This document shows, one piece after another, positions 35,515-45,385 of a stretch of DNA of 64,000 nucleotides. How positions within the stretch are numbered: the first letter of the stretch is position 1; each line of letters begins with the position of its first letter. The translations under genes and the position numbers were made by a program. The DNA is from Corynespora cassiicola (taxonomy: Eukaryota > Ascomycota > Dothideomycetes > Pleosporales > Corynesporascaceae). The stretch spans positions 1,736,001 to 1,800,000 of the forward strand of contig JAEUWY010000020.1 in the NCBI GenBank assembly GCA_022059125.1, in the 5' to 3' direction. A model generated the notes under the pieces. It was not told the origin of the DNA, searched no databases, and was given only the letters and a program-made list of their open reading frames with translations.

Positions 35515-37171
35515 ATGGCGCCCGTCGAAGTCTTGATGGTGAGTCCTGCCCCTCCCCCAGCAAGCGACCGGCGGCGGCGGGGGCCCGGGAGGTGAGGGGC
35601 AAGGGGCGCACCGAGGGGTGACGGCTGCGTCGAGACGTCTGCTTGCGTTTGCGGCCCATGTGGTTCGCGCAGCATGCATGCGTTACTCGACTGCGCCCGT
35701 CACACCGTTCGCGCTCGCGCTCTTGTCGTTGTCGTGGAGTGGAGTGGAGTGGAGTGGAGTGGCAGCCCAGGTGCTAACCGGCTGGCCAGGTCGGAACCGG
35801 CGAGTACACGACGGGGTTCGTGGGCGGCGGCGCGTCGACATCAGACAAGAAGGTCGGCGTGGTGGGACTGACGCTCTTTGACCTGCGCAGGCGGGGCAAG
35901 GTCGGCAAGCTGTCCATGGTGGGCGTCTCGGGGAACAAATTCCCGGCAATCCGTACGTTCTGAGTCTGTTGGGACGAGACGCTGCGGAATCTCGGAATCG
36001 CTGACCACACCCGCAGGCGAGCACCTGCAGAAGAACATCTCCGACGCCTACAACGGGCTCGATGTCTCCTTCGAGGAGTTCCCCAAGGAAGGGAAGCGGG
36101 ATCCCGAGTCTTACAAGGAGGCCATTGATGCCCTGCCCAAGGGCTCTGCCAGTACGTCGTCGGCTTGCGCGACAATGCATTCCGAGCTAACTGTCCCGAA
36201 GTCACCATCTTCACCCCCGACACCACCCACTACCCAATTGCCTTGTACGCCATCGAGCGGGGCATCCACGTCCTCGTCACAAAGCCCGCCGTGAAGCTGC
36301 TCGACCACCACCAGGAGCTGCTCGAGGCCGCTCGCAAGCACAATGTTTTCGTCTACGTCGAGCACCACAAGCGCTACGACCCGGCCTACGCCGATGCCCG
36401 TTTCCGCGCGACCAAGCTGGGTGACTTCAACTACTTTTACTCGTACATGAGCCAGCCCAAGTCCCAGTTGGAGACTTTCAAGGCATGGGCCGGCGTGGAC
36501 AGCGACATTTCCTACTATCTGAACTCGCACCACATTGACATCAATGAGTCAATGGTCCCCGACTACAAGCCCGTGCGGGTCATGGGAAGTGCTGCTCGGG
36601 GCATTGCGACCGACCTAGGCTGCGTTGCAGAGACCGAAGACACCATCACCTTACTGGTCGACTGGGTCAAGAAGTCGGACCCCAGCAAGCGAGCCACTGG
36701 CGTATATACCGCCGGCTGGGCGGCGCCACAGAAGGCTGGCGTTCACTCCAACCAGTACTTCCACTGGATGGGCAGCAAGGGCGAGATTCGCGTCAACCAG
36801 GCAAAGCGAGGCTACGATGTCACCGATGATGACACTGGCCTGCTCTGGTACAACCCGTATGTTGCGACTCCTGAACATGTCTGGTAAATCTCTAACGCAG
36901 TGCCAGATTTTACATGAAGTACGCTCCCGATGAGGAGGGTAACTTCGCCGGCCAGATTGGCTACGGCTACATTTCCTTCGAGAAATTCATCGACGCCGTG
37001 AATGCTCTCAACGACGGCAAGGTCACGCTCGACCAGCTCGACGCCCGCCCGCTCCCGACCTTGAAGAACACAATCGCCACCACTGCCATCCTGGAAGCCG
37101 GGCGCAGGTCCTTGGACCAGAACAGGCCCATTGAGATCAGCGAGGAGAATGGTGTCTGGTCTCTCAAGTAA
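35515..37171 (+). CDS. gaaA: D-galacturonate reductase (Gfo/Idh/MocA oxidoreductase)
   Basis: NAD(P)-dependent oxidoreductase of 415 residues that would reduce D-galacturonate to L-galactonate, the first pathway step. Exons: 35515-35538, 35790-35952, 36017-36151, 36202-36856, 36901-37171. Exon 1 has only 8 codons (MAPVEVLM) and splices to [14 protein letters not shown], which completes the Rossmann GxGxxxxG dinucleotide loop at the N-terminus. The family Lys motif EKP appears as [12 protein letters not shown], followed by [10 protein letters not shown]. Later landmarks are [26 protein letters not shown] and [17 protein letters not shown] (across intron 4). Introns are 251, 64, 50 and 44 nt. 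Intron 1 holds a (GTGGA)5 repeat. Close relatives are GaaA of Aspergillus niger and BcGar2 of Botrytis. The assignment is supported by gaaC directly across the promoter. Confidence 0.88.
35734..35762 (+). repeat. pentanucleotide microsatellite (GTGGA)5 GTGG in gaaA intron 1
   Basis: Five and a half perfect GTGGA units, 27 nt upstream of the intron acceptor and just before the CTAAC branch site. Length changes here would alter the intron but not the protein. Confidence 0.9.
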
Positions 37172-38319
37172 ATTCTCAAAAGTGGGTGCAGGATGCTCTA
37201 GCTTCCCACCATTTAGTTTTTTGGACAGTATAATTATATGCGACCTCAGCGTCCGCTGTTATGTGAATACACTAGGTTTTCTTATCATGTTCTGAGTCCT
37301 CAAAACAGGAAACTATCTTGTACTATGTTGACAGTGCACACCAATGGTTAAAAGAAAAAACACGTCCGTATATTGCCAGCACCCTCTCCTCATTACTTTT
37401 GACAGCATACTATAGTATGTTCGAAACACATGTCCTCTTAGGTCCTCGTCCTTCTCTAGTAATCTTGCCGCAGCGGTCTATGGAAACATGTTGTGCCCAC
37501 AAAGCCCTTTCATACCATCTCTAGGATGATTCAGAGACCCTAGGCCATCATCTTTGAGAGTTTCCAAGTCATGGTATTCCATTTTAAGGCTTTTAACGAA
37601 ATTCTTTGACGATTGATTACGAACAAAACTTCCAGCTGCGGACGGCCACACGTGCGTCGGCTATACAACTACTACTGTTAAACTTGGAGATTATCATTTA
37701 TAAAAGGCATCCTGCATACTCCTGTTTGGTTTTTTACTAATGCTTTTCAAAAGAGGTCGAAGTTTCGTCATGTCTTATTTGAATAATGAATTGTTCCTTC
37801 AGCCTCACCCTATATATACATCTCCGCGAGCAATAAAATTCTCTTACAGTCGAGGTGAATATCCCCCACTATTTATCTAGTTTAACAAACGAAGCAAACC
37901 GATCATAAGGAACAAATATCTTGGTGCACATCGCTCTTGATGAAGTTGTTCGAGGCGCTTCACCGAAATCAACGTTACATCTCCCACCTGTTTGGCGAAC
38001 ATGTGTAGTTCATGACTTTGATTTGGAAAGCCAGGGCAACTATGATTGTCTGCTTTGAGCCAACTAAGTCTTGCGAACTTCGGAAATGGTGGACTAAGCA
38101 TTTGGGTTGTTGGAGGGCCCTGCAAGTTTAGGCGATTATCTAATTGTTGGTGATCTTTCTCGGGTGCTCCGTTGTCGGATTGGCCCCGCTTCTAAGTAGG
38201 TTCGCACGACAAACAAGGGTGATTTGCCCCACCATTTGGTAGCAACTTCATCTTTATTCGTGAATAGACCACAACAATAATTATTTTAGATGTTGACCGT
38301 TTATCATAATTAGTCCAAA
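37172..38319. other. AT-richer gene-free stretch
   Basis: Downstream of gaaA the sequence turns AT-rich and lacks open frames of substance. No transposon domain is visible. It forms the left part of an island that holds the tRNA-Trp and the Kex2-repeat gene. Confidence 0.5.
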
Positions 38320-38403
38320 GGCTCCATGGCGCAATGGTAGCGCGTCAGATTCCAGTCGTCTGGGATATCCTGAAGGTTAGGTGTTCAAATCACCTTGGGG
38401 TCA
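38320..38403 (+). tRNA. tRNA-Trp (anticodon CCA) with 12-nt intron
   Basis: The cloverleaf folds by hand. Acceptor 5' GGCTCCA pairs with TGGGGTC, two G-U allowed. The D stem is GCGC/GCGC. The T arm is AGGTG-TTCAAAT-CACCT. The variable loop is AGGTT and the discriminator is A. The anticodon CCA is at 38352-38354. A 12-nt intron (38356-38367) follows position 37, as in other fungal tRNA-Trp genes, and its CTGG can pair with the anticodon CCAG. The anticodon stem has one A-C mismatch at its loop-proximal pair (38349 with 38369). The internal B box GTTCAAATC is intact. Confidence 0.88.
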
Positions 38404-38407
38404 GTCC

Positions 38408-38413
38408 TTTTTT
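38408..38413 (+). terminator. RNA polymerase III terminator of tRNA-Trp
   Basis: Run of six T four bases after the tRNA 3' end, the normal Pol III stop. It supports the tRNA being functional. Confidence 0.8.
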
Positions 38414-39038
38414 GCTCTAATTCTTTTTTTAATTATTATTAGCAGGATTACTATGAATGAAAACTGTCAATTATTTTTGGGTTTGTGACGGACAAACCTG
38501 GATAGAGTTGCTTGAATCTAGGGGTGTTTTCCAAACACACTATTAGTTTGTTAAACTCAGCCAAGGCAACGCAATACATTATGCCCGCGTTTCACGTTCA
38601 ACGCAAAACAGCCTTGCTGGGGCATCCTTTTAGTCTGTGCACAGGCTTGCCAACATCCAACAACTTGTCCCACTGAATCAATCATATTGAAAAGTGGTTC
38701 GAGTCTATGCCTTAACTCCAAACCCGCAGGTATCATGGTTCTTGTCTACTCTGCACCTTCAATGCCAAGATACTGCTCGACTAAAGTTTTGTCTATCTCG
38801 CGACAGCTTGCCAAGACTCGATACACTCGTTTCACGGCCAGTGTTTATGCCTCCATATTAATGTTGAAGACATCAAATCGGGCATGAACATCTTGGTCTC
38901 TTTGGCTAGACAGTAGGGCATTCATCAAGAGAGGACGTATATAAAGCAAGTAGCATCACATCTGTCTTGATTCATCTCATCATCATCACTTCTCCTCTCT
39001 TCTCCAAACCTTTTATCTTACAGCAATATACTTTCACA
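38414..39038. other. AT-richer spacer and promoter of the Kex2-repeat gene
   Basis: No gene recognised. The right end contains the TATA box and a CT-rich leader (TCATCATCATCACTTCTCCTC-type) typical of fungal secreted-protein genes. Confidence 0.5.
38938..38945 (+). promoter_or_regulatory. TATA box of the Kex2-repeat precursor gene
   Basis: TATATAAA, 101 nt before the ATG at 39039. A start site about 30 nt downstream would fall near 38970. That excludes the in-frame ATG at 38967 and decides the start. Confidence 0.65.
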
Positions 39039-39655
39039 ATGCGCGCTTCCACTTCTGCGGCCATCTTAGTCTTCACTCTTGGAATAGGCATCAACGCCGC
39101 GCCCATCAATGTTGAAGATGGCTTGTCTTCTCTTGATATCTCCGGAGCTGTTGAGAGCATGTACGTCTCGCATTCCTTTACAATATAACATCAAGTACTA
39201 ACAAAAAAAGAGTGGAGAAGCGCGAGGCTCAACGGGGCGGCAATAACTTCTTTCTTGATGCCTGCGTAGTGGGCGGTAACTGCGGCACTGACGACAACGG
39301 AGAGCCAACGACCGTCGATCCAGTTACTGGATCTATTGTTCCTCAATCTCAGGTCCAGAAGCGCGATGCTCAACGGGACGTTAAGAACTTCGTTCTTAAT
39401 GCCTGCGTAGTGGGCGGTAACTGCGGCACTGACGACAACGGAGAGCCAACGACCGTCGATCCAGTTACTGGATCTATTGTTCCTCAATCTCAAGTCCAGA
39501 AGCGCGATGCTCAACGGGGCGGTAACAACTTCGTTCTTGATGCCTGCGTAGTGGGCGGGAGCTGCGGCACTGACGACAACGGCGAAGTATTGACTGTTGA
39601 CCCGGATACTAGGGCTATTGTACCCCAATCCCAAGTCGGGAATCGCAGTTCCTAG
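39039..39655 (+). CDS. secreted precursor with three Kex2-delimited repeats (KEP-like)
   Basis: Predicted 188-residue secretory precursor. Exons 39039-39160 and 39211-39655 join in phase 2 across a 50-nt intron with a perfect GTACTAAC branch site. Residues 1-20 are a signal peptide (MRASTSAAILVFTLGIGINA). A short propeptide ends VEKR at residues 42-45. Three direct repeats of 47-49 residues follow (46-92, 93-139, 140-188). Repeats 1 and 2 end QVQKR, a Kex2 site. Each repeat opens with EAQR or DAQR, echoing the EA/DA spacers of yeast alpha-factor. Each contains one conserved pair, ACVVGG(N/S)CGTDDNG, so two Cys per unit with five residues between. The last repeat ends GNRSS. The layout matches fungal Kex2-processed repeat proteins such as alpha-pheromone, ustiloxin/phomopsin and epichloecyclin precursors. 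The core lacks the Trp-Cys of alpha-pheromones and the Tyr of dikaritins, and I recognise no homologue. No tailoring gene lies beside it. Confidence 0.85.
39224..39652 (+). repeat. three tandem 141-nt coding repeats
   Basis: Units 39224-39364, 39365-39505 and 39506-39652. Units 1 and 2 are almost base-for-base identical over their last 110 nt, including silent sites; unit 3 has diverged more. This points to recent duplication or gene conversion between units 1 and 2. The repeat also opens a long meaningless frame on the opposite strand. Confidence 0.95.
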
Positions 39656-40755
39656 GTCGATGCACATATCTTGACTGCTAGGGTTCCCCTTTGGTTCCGA
39701 TGCTGGTGACAACTCCTCTATTACGCCTGATCTTAAGGTTATCCTTCGGTCCGGCCAAGACTAGCATCAAAAGCCCAAAGAGTTGTAGTCGTAGTTTTCT
39801 TAAGCTTAACTTGGTCGTCGAGCGCGCAGACCAGACTCAAGAGACCCTCTGATGGCCAAATCGCTTGGATGGTTCCTTTTCCTTACTTCTTTCTCTTCTT
39901 TCTCTCTGACTTCTTTTTTTGTCCTTCCAACTCCTTTTCCTTTCTTTCCTTCACATCTCCCATCAAAACCTTCATATATTCCTCTTCTCTATGAGCGTTC
40001 AGCATACATTCCATGGCGTAGCGCAACATCATTCTTATAAGGCGTCACATTCAAGCATTATGCTTTCTTGACATACAATTTAGCGAGGCGTTGGGGTTCA
40101 TAGAACAAAAGAATACAAAAAACATCCTTGGAAGACTCTAGCCTTCCAACATCTTCCAGTTTGTTCCTCATATCCCCTTGTAACTCTTCATGGATGCAGT
40201 TATTCGTCGCACTACCCAGTGACCGACTATATATAATAGCTTGCAACATCAATTTTCTAATTCTATAGGACGTCCAGCCAACAGGTAAACGAACCCCCTC
40301 ACACTCAAATTCTAACAACCTCCGTCAAAAAGCAGGGATGCTCGGAGAAATGACTCGTTTTCTCAGTCAAGTTTCAATTCGCCTTGATACATAAATATGG
40401 AAAGAGCATAACACGAACAGTCCATAACATGCGTGATAGATTTAATATGCATCAATTTAAATAACACTTTGGTATCATTTCATTGAGCACCACGGTAGGA
40501 TGCCTATGACCCACTGTGTCATACTACAAACTCAGATCGTAGATCCTACATGCAATCATGCTCCGCCGATCTAAACCCAGTGACACCATGGAATTAAATC
40601 CTTATCTGTTCCATGAAAAAAAGCAAGGAGTCATCGCCAAAAAAGGCTCCTGACCTATGATCGTGATAAACCCCTCCTTATCGCTAGCTCACCCCATTAG
40701 ATAAGATGCATATGTCCAACCTCTCTGTATACCCGGAAAAGGCCCGCCAAAGTCT
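39656..40755. other. intergenic, AT-richer, no gene recognised
   Basis: A pyrimidine-rich run (TTCTTTCTCTTCTTTCTCTC-like) lies at about 39884-39960. Only frames under 90 codons occur. It is the right part of the island holding the Kex2-repeat gene. Confidence 0.5.
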
Positions 40756-42534
40756 CTAATGATTCGCCTCGTCCAACTGTCTCAGCATAGCCTGCACCTC
40801 TTTGACCACCTCCTTCCTCCTCGTCCTGACATTCGGATCGCCCTCGCTCTCCACACCATCCAGCTTCAGCAGGATCTGGCCCATGATGGTTTCGGTGAGC
40901 TTCTTGTGCTCGAATGTGCGCTTGTCCTTCTCAGCGGGCGGGTTGTTCATGAAGGTGACGCACAGGGGTACGAGCTCGGTGTGGAACTTTGAGGCGATAG
41001 CATCGAGTTTCTGGATAGGTGTCTGCGGGGCGGCCGCCGCGCGGGGGGTATTGGCAGGCGGCGCCGACGTAGGGCGCGGGGCGGGGATGTGCGAGGGGAT
41101 GGGTAGGAACTCTGAGCCGGCAGGGGTCGCAGAGGAGTAGCCCGGCGTGCTGGTGCCGGAGCTGTTGCCCGCGGCGCCGCCCCTCTTCTTGCTCTTCTTA
41201 CCGCCGCGTTTGCGGGGCTTCTTCTTCAATGTGTTGTTGGCGGCTGAGTCAACGCCGCTGTCCGTGTCGTCATCTTCGTTCTCGCCGTCGCTCCATGCGC
41301 GCTGGGCGTCTTCGGAGCCGGGCGCCATGCTGCCTGAGCTGGCGTCGCCAACGACGCAAAGAATCTCGCTGCCGGTGCCGTCGCCGCGAAGGCCCTCCTC
41401 TCGCGCCATACGTTCATCGTGTTTCAGATTGCGCCCCTTGAAGAACATGCGTATACGCCTGGGGTCGTTGACGCCAATCTTCTTTGCAGCAGCCTGCCTC
41501 ACGGTGCCGATCTTCAGGTCGCCATCACGTATGCTGTGGGCGGGGAAGTGGACGGGATAGTTGGTGCGGTCCTTCTTGAAGACGAGCACATCGGTATCGC
41601 GGTCGGGGTTCTTGTCGTCCCAGTCGACGACCTCTGGGCGGCGACCCTTTGTGGCCTCTTTGAGGTCTTCGGAGGTGATATAGGAGAAATCTGAGTCGGA
41701 GACTTCGCCTGCGTTGGGGGAATTACTCGGGCGGCCAAAGGGTGAGAAGCGCCCTCCCCAGCTGCTGCCACCAGACCGAGAGAACCACGACATTATCGTA
41801 AAGACGGCGGCGAGGACGATGGCAAGGGCGGTGAGGTAGGCGGGGTCGTCGAAGCGCGGGTGGGAGAGGAAGGAGGGGAGGTCAGTGATACTGTGTTCTT
41901 GTAGGAAATTGGCGAGCTTGGAAAGGGCGTCTGTGGGGTAGAGGTCGTTTGTCGAGGCAAAAGGTGGAGACGTTGAGGTGCCGAGTAGAGGGTGATTTTT
42001 GAAGAAGTGGAATGACTTCTTCAAGTCGTCGATCAAGTGGTTAAACGACGCCACGGTGAACGTTTGGCAGCCAAACAGATCTAGGAAGCTCGAGCTAGAG
42101 ATGGTCGGAGGTGCACGACGTAAGCGAGGGGGGTTGCTAGCAGCGAGATAGCGGGCGGGTTTAGGGCTGGGTGCATGGAATCCTGGATTGTCTGGCCAGC
42201 GGTGAATATTCTGGATCGCCGGTCCAATGTTGAACGCGCTGACGTCTGGTGCCGAGGAAGAACCGGATGCCGGATTCGATCGGCTGCCTTTGTCAGCACC
42301 AGCTCCTCTAGTTCTGCGGCCCACGGAACCGCGCCAGAGCTCTGATCCAGTTCTATGCCCCCAACCGGACGCGGATTTCCAACTGCTGCTAGTGAGACGC
42401 CTTGAGCCTTCACCTCGCGCCGTGCTTTGTCGTACGGTTACCCAGACGCCGCGAAGGATTACGATGGTGCATGGACGGATGGACGCACACGCAGGGGTGT
42501 TTGACAGCACCTCTGATCGCCCAGAGATCAGCAT
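40756..42534 (-). CDS. membrane-anchored UBL-BAG domain Hsp70 co-chaperone
   Basis: BAG-family nucleotide-exchange factor for Hsp70, probably anchored in the ER or nuclear envelope like yeast Snl1 and fission-yeast Bag proteins. The open frame of 592 codons contains a hydrophobic helix (YLTALAIVLAAVFTIMSWF, about residues 232-251). A ubiquitin-like region with VFKKDRTNYPVHFPAHSIRD, IGTVRQAAAKKIG and RRIRMFFKGRNLKHDE follows. Then come an acidic stretch, a Lys-rich segment (KKKPRKRGGKKSKKRGG) and a C-terminal BAG domain from about residue 500 (IQKLDAIASKFHTELVPLC to VKEVQAMLRQLDEANH). The 3' two-thirds is firm. The N-terminus is not: the first about 140 residues are low in complexity, there is no other Met before MSWF, and a short intron upstream of about 42,085 is likely. 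Confidence 0.85.
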   Translation of the reverse strand: MLISGRSEVLSNTPACASIRPCTIVILRGVWVTVRQSTARGEGSRRLTSSSWKSASGWGHRTGSELWRGSVGRRTRGAGADKGSRSNPASGSSSAPDVSAFNIGPAIQNIHRWPDNPGFHAPSPKPARYLAASNPPRLRRAPPTISSSSFLDLFGCQTFTVASFNHLIDDLKKSFHFFKNHPLLGTSTSPPFASTNDLYPTDALSKLANFLQEHSITDLPSFLSHPRFDDPAYLTALAIVLAAVFTIMSWFSRSGGSSWGGRFSPFGRPSNSPNAGEVSDSDFSYITSEDLKEATKGRRPEVVDWDDKNPDRDTDVLVFKKDRTNYPVHFPAHSIRDGDLKIGTVRQAAAKKIGVNDPRRIRMFFKGRNLKHDERMAREEGLRGDGTGSEILCVVGDASSGSMAPGSEDAQRAWSDGENEDDDTDSGVDSAANNTLKKKPRKRGGKKSKKRGGAAGNSSGTSTPGYSSATPAGSEFLPIPSHIPAPRPTSAPPANTPRAAAAPQTPIQKLDAIASKFHTELVPLCVTFMNNPPAEKDKRTFEHKKLTETIMGQILLKLDGVESEGDPNVRTRRKEVVKEVQAMLRQLDEANH

Positions 42535-43057
42535 CGTGAAGAAGTAGCGTGATGACCCTCGATTCGCTGCCTTTACATCCGAGTCGCCTCACGAACGTAG
42601 CCCTAGATAACCAACTTGAGCATACTAAGAGTTATCTTTGCCACAGCTTGCTGTCACGAGGTGCGTGTGCGCTAATACCGTCATGGAATAACCATTTCAA
42701 TTGCTACCGAGTATTATTACTCATGATCTCGTGTCGTGAAATACACTGTCCGCAAGGACATTGCAAGGGAAATAAAAAGGAAATAGACCTGCAACCAACG
42801 CCCTTCATACACCCTTTTCTGCCCTGCCATTGTATACGCCAGTTGTGACCCCAGAAATAGACCGAATTAGACTAGAAGAGAAAAGTCGAGGGGAAATCAA
42901 TGACATGGTATCCTAACCTTCTGACACCTAGACGCCACCATCAAATGCAATATGACGAGCCTGCGGCACCCAAACATCAAAAGACGAGGAGGTACTCGCA
43001 GAAACAAAATGAGAGGCTGCTGGCCGTGACTGTAGAAAGCACCTGCACGCAAAACAT
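42535..43057. other. intergenic, no gene recognised
   Basis: Between the 3' end of the KEN-box protein gene and the 5' end of the BAG gene, both on the minus strand. It presumably carries the BAG promoter. Confidence 0.45.
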
Positions 43058-45385
43058 CTAGGCCTTGCCACGCTTGGGAGTAGCGAGAAGAGCCAGGCGA
43101 GACTTGCTAATAGTGCTGGGTCGCTTAGGAGTGCGACGAGACAACTTGCTCGTGCTCACAGGCGTCTTCGGGGGCTCAGCCGGGGTCGGCTTCATCTTCT
43201 TTGCAGAACGAACATCTTGAACGGGAGGCTGGTTGTTCTCCTTGTCAGATGCCTCCTCAACTGTGTCGAGCTTGCGCTTCTTGCCATCGGCGGCAGAGGA
43301 GGCGTCGCTGCTCCTGACCATTCGGATGGTGCCGGCAGAAGATGGACCGAAGCTGATGGATTTATCCGACTTGAACGAGAACTTGGTGGGAGTGTTCGCA
43401 GTAGCTCCACCAAAAGTGAGGCGGCGAGATGGCGAACCGACGGGGGACTCGTCTGCCTTGGGGAGTTCGGGGTACTCCACACCTGGCTGGAGTGTGGGGT
43501 AGATGACCGCTCCAGTGGGGACCTCTGATCCGGCACGAAGCTTCATAGGGGAGGGAGACTTGCCCAACTCATCCTGAGCGGCACGCTCCAGGGTGCTGCT
43601 GGTGAAGTTCACATGTTTCTTGATAGGCGCAGTCGCAGGGACCTTGGGAAGCTCAGCAAGTAGATCAAGACCTGGCGGAGGAGACATGTGAGTGCCTGAT
43701 GCAACCTTTTCTGGGTCATCAGAATACTTGCGAGAAGGAGTGCGAAGAATTGACCTGACCCGCTGAAGTTGGCTGCTCGTCTTACGGATGCCCTCGCGCA
43801 CACCGTCCCTCACAGCCTGACCAATATTGCTGGGCGAGAAAATATTGTTGGTAGATGGCGAGCGGACAAGAGCTGGCAGCATTGACGCGGATTTGGTGGC
43901 CTTGACCGTGTGTGCACGCGCAAGCGAAGACTTGGTCGGAGTCATGAGCCTGGAAGTCAGGCGGGGGAGCGCAGTCTGGGATGTGATCTTGCGGGCCGGA
44001 GTCGCCGGGGCTGTGGGCTCATACTTGTTGTCTCGAGAGGCAGGGCGAGTCGAGGCAACGTCGTCAGCCTCAGTACGCTTGATGCGCTTTGCAGTAGGGT
44101 TACCGTCTTGGGATTGGGCCTGGCCATCGCGAGGAGGAACCATCTTCACTGTAGGTTGAGCGCGCGTAGCACTGCTACCGGCCTCAGCCATACCCTTCTT
44201 TGACTGGGTACGCTTCAAAGGTGTAGGTACAGTCTTCGTCACTGGGACAGTGGCCACGTCCATCTTCGACTGGGTACGTTTCAACCGGTTCGAGGCATTG
44301 GTAGATGATTCCGGCTTGTCAAGATCAGTCTTGGAAGACGCGCCGACCGCCTTGGAGCGATTCGGGTCGGCGCGGAAAGCCGACGGATGATTTGCGATTG
44401 AATCCATCTTCTTGAACTGCGCCATGTGTACGTCACTGAACCGCGCCATTTTACCCTTGGGTTTGACCGTCTTGCGCTTCGAGGACACGTCCTTGGGGGT
44501 GGTGAACTCATCCGCACCAAACAAAGCATGACCTCCTACGACATCTTCTTCGTTGTCAGGCCCGTTTAGAATGTTGTTGGTATTGGGGCTCAGGTCTCCA
44601 ATGGGAGACTTGAACCTAAACTTGAATTCTGGAGACGCAGCGAACTTGGCTAATTTGCTCGAGGGTGTCGAAACTTCAGGAGCCGGTGTCTTCGTCGGGG
44701 TTTCCTGGCCAGCAGCAAAGCCTGATGCCTTTGGAGGTGCTGTATTGGCGCCCATGGCTTGGAAGCCCAACCAACGCGCTTCATCGAGGACCTTGGCAGT
44801 AGAGGCGTGGAACTGAGCAGGGTGCATTTCTTGACCGGCCGGCTTGATGGGCGTGCGATTCTTGGGAGTACGGGCTGTGATGGCCATCAATAAAGATTTG
44901 GAAGATTTATCCTTGAGTGGTGTGGCAGTATTGGATGGTGGGGGCAGACGCGACTCGGGAACAATCTTGGTAGTGGACTTCTGGTGGTGCGCGGGGTGCA
45001 TCTCCTCACCGGGCGGCTTGATTGGGGTGCGGTGCTGAGGTGTCTGGGCTGTGACAGGAGTTAGCGCGACGTCTACGTCTAGGTCGCGGGATAGAGCGCG
45101 CGTACCCTTCGGCTGCGGGAGTTTGGATGCCGTATGCGCCTTCTTGACTGGGGTGCCAACAGACTTTTGCGGCGTCTTCATGGCAGGCTCCTGGCCTTCG
45201 ATGACCGACGGGAGACGCTCATTCTGAGTAGAAGAGTGAGACCGAGCCGTGTCGAAGCTGGTGTTGGAAGACTCGGGAGTAGTGGAACGCTGTCAGCGGT
45301 GAGTTAGCAATGTAAACAAACCAGAGGTGCAGACGTGAAGTTGATGTTGGCATACCTTCTGGAGCCTGGCTGATCGCCGCGCCAT
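43058..45385 (-). CDS. basic, Ser/Thr-Pro-rich probable nuclear protein with KEN and RVxF-like motifs
   Basis: Predicted 753 residues. Exon 1 is 45385-45356 (MARRSARLQK) and exon 2 is 45289-43058, joined in phase 0 across a 66-nt intron ending GCTGACAG. The start lies upstream of the internal Met that opens the long frame. The protein is disordered-looking, basic, and dense in S/T-P sites (TPVKK, TPIKP, TPKR), as in CDK substrates. A motif RTPIKPxGxEMHPAxxHxST is present twice (about residues 87-110 and 135-160). KRTQSKM/KRTQSKKG is also duplicated. KHVNF is a good PP1-docking RVxF match and SDKENNQ contains a KEN degron. These point to a cell-cycle-regulated chromatin or spindle protein, but I do not recognise the family. 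Confidence 0.82.

Noticed and set aside
34997..36300. possible PacC control of the gaa genes through a CTTGGC near 35122
   Set aside because: A single six-base match in about 1 kb is expected by chance; not enough to claim a site.
39191..39712. 173-codon antisense frame across the Kex2-repeat gene
   Set aside because: It is the mirror of the tandem repeat; the sense frame has signal peptide, intron, TATA box and KR sites.
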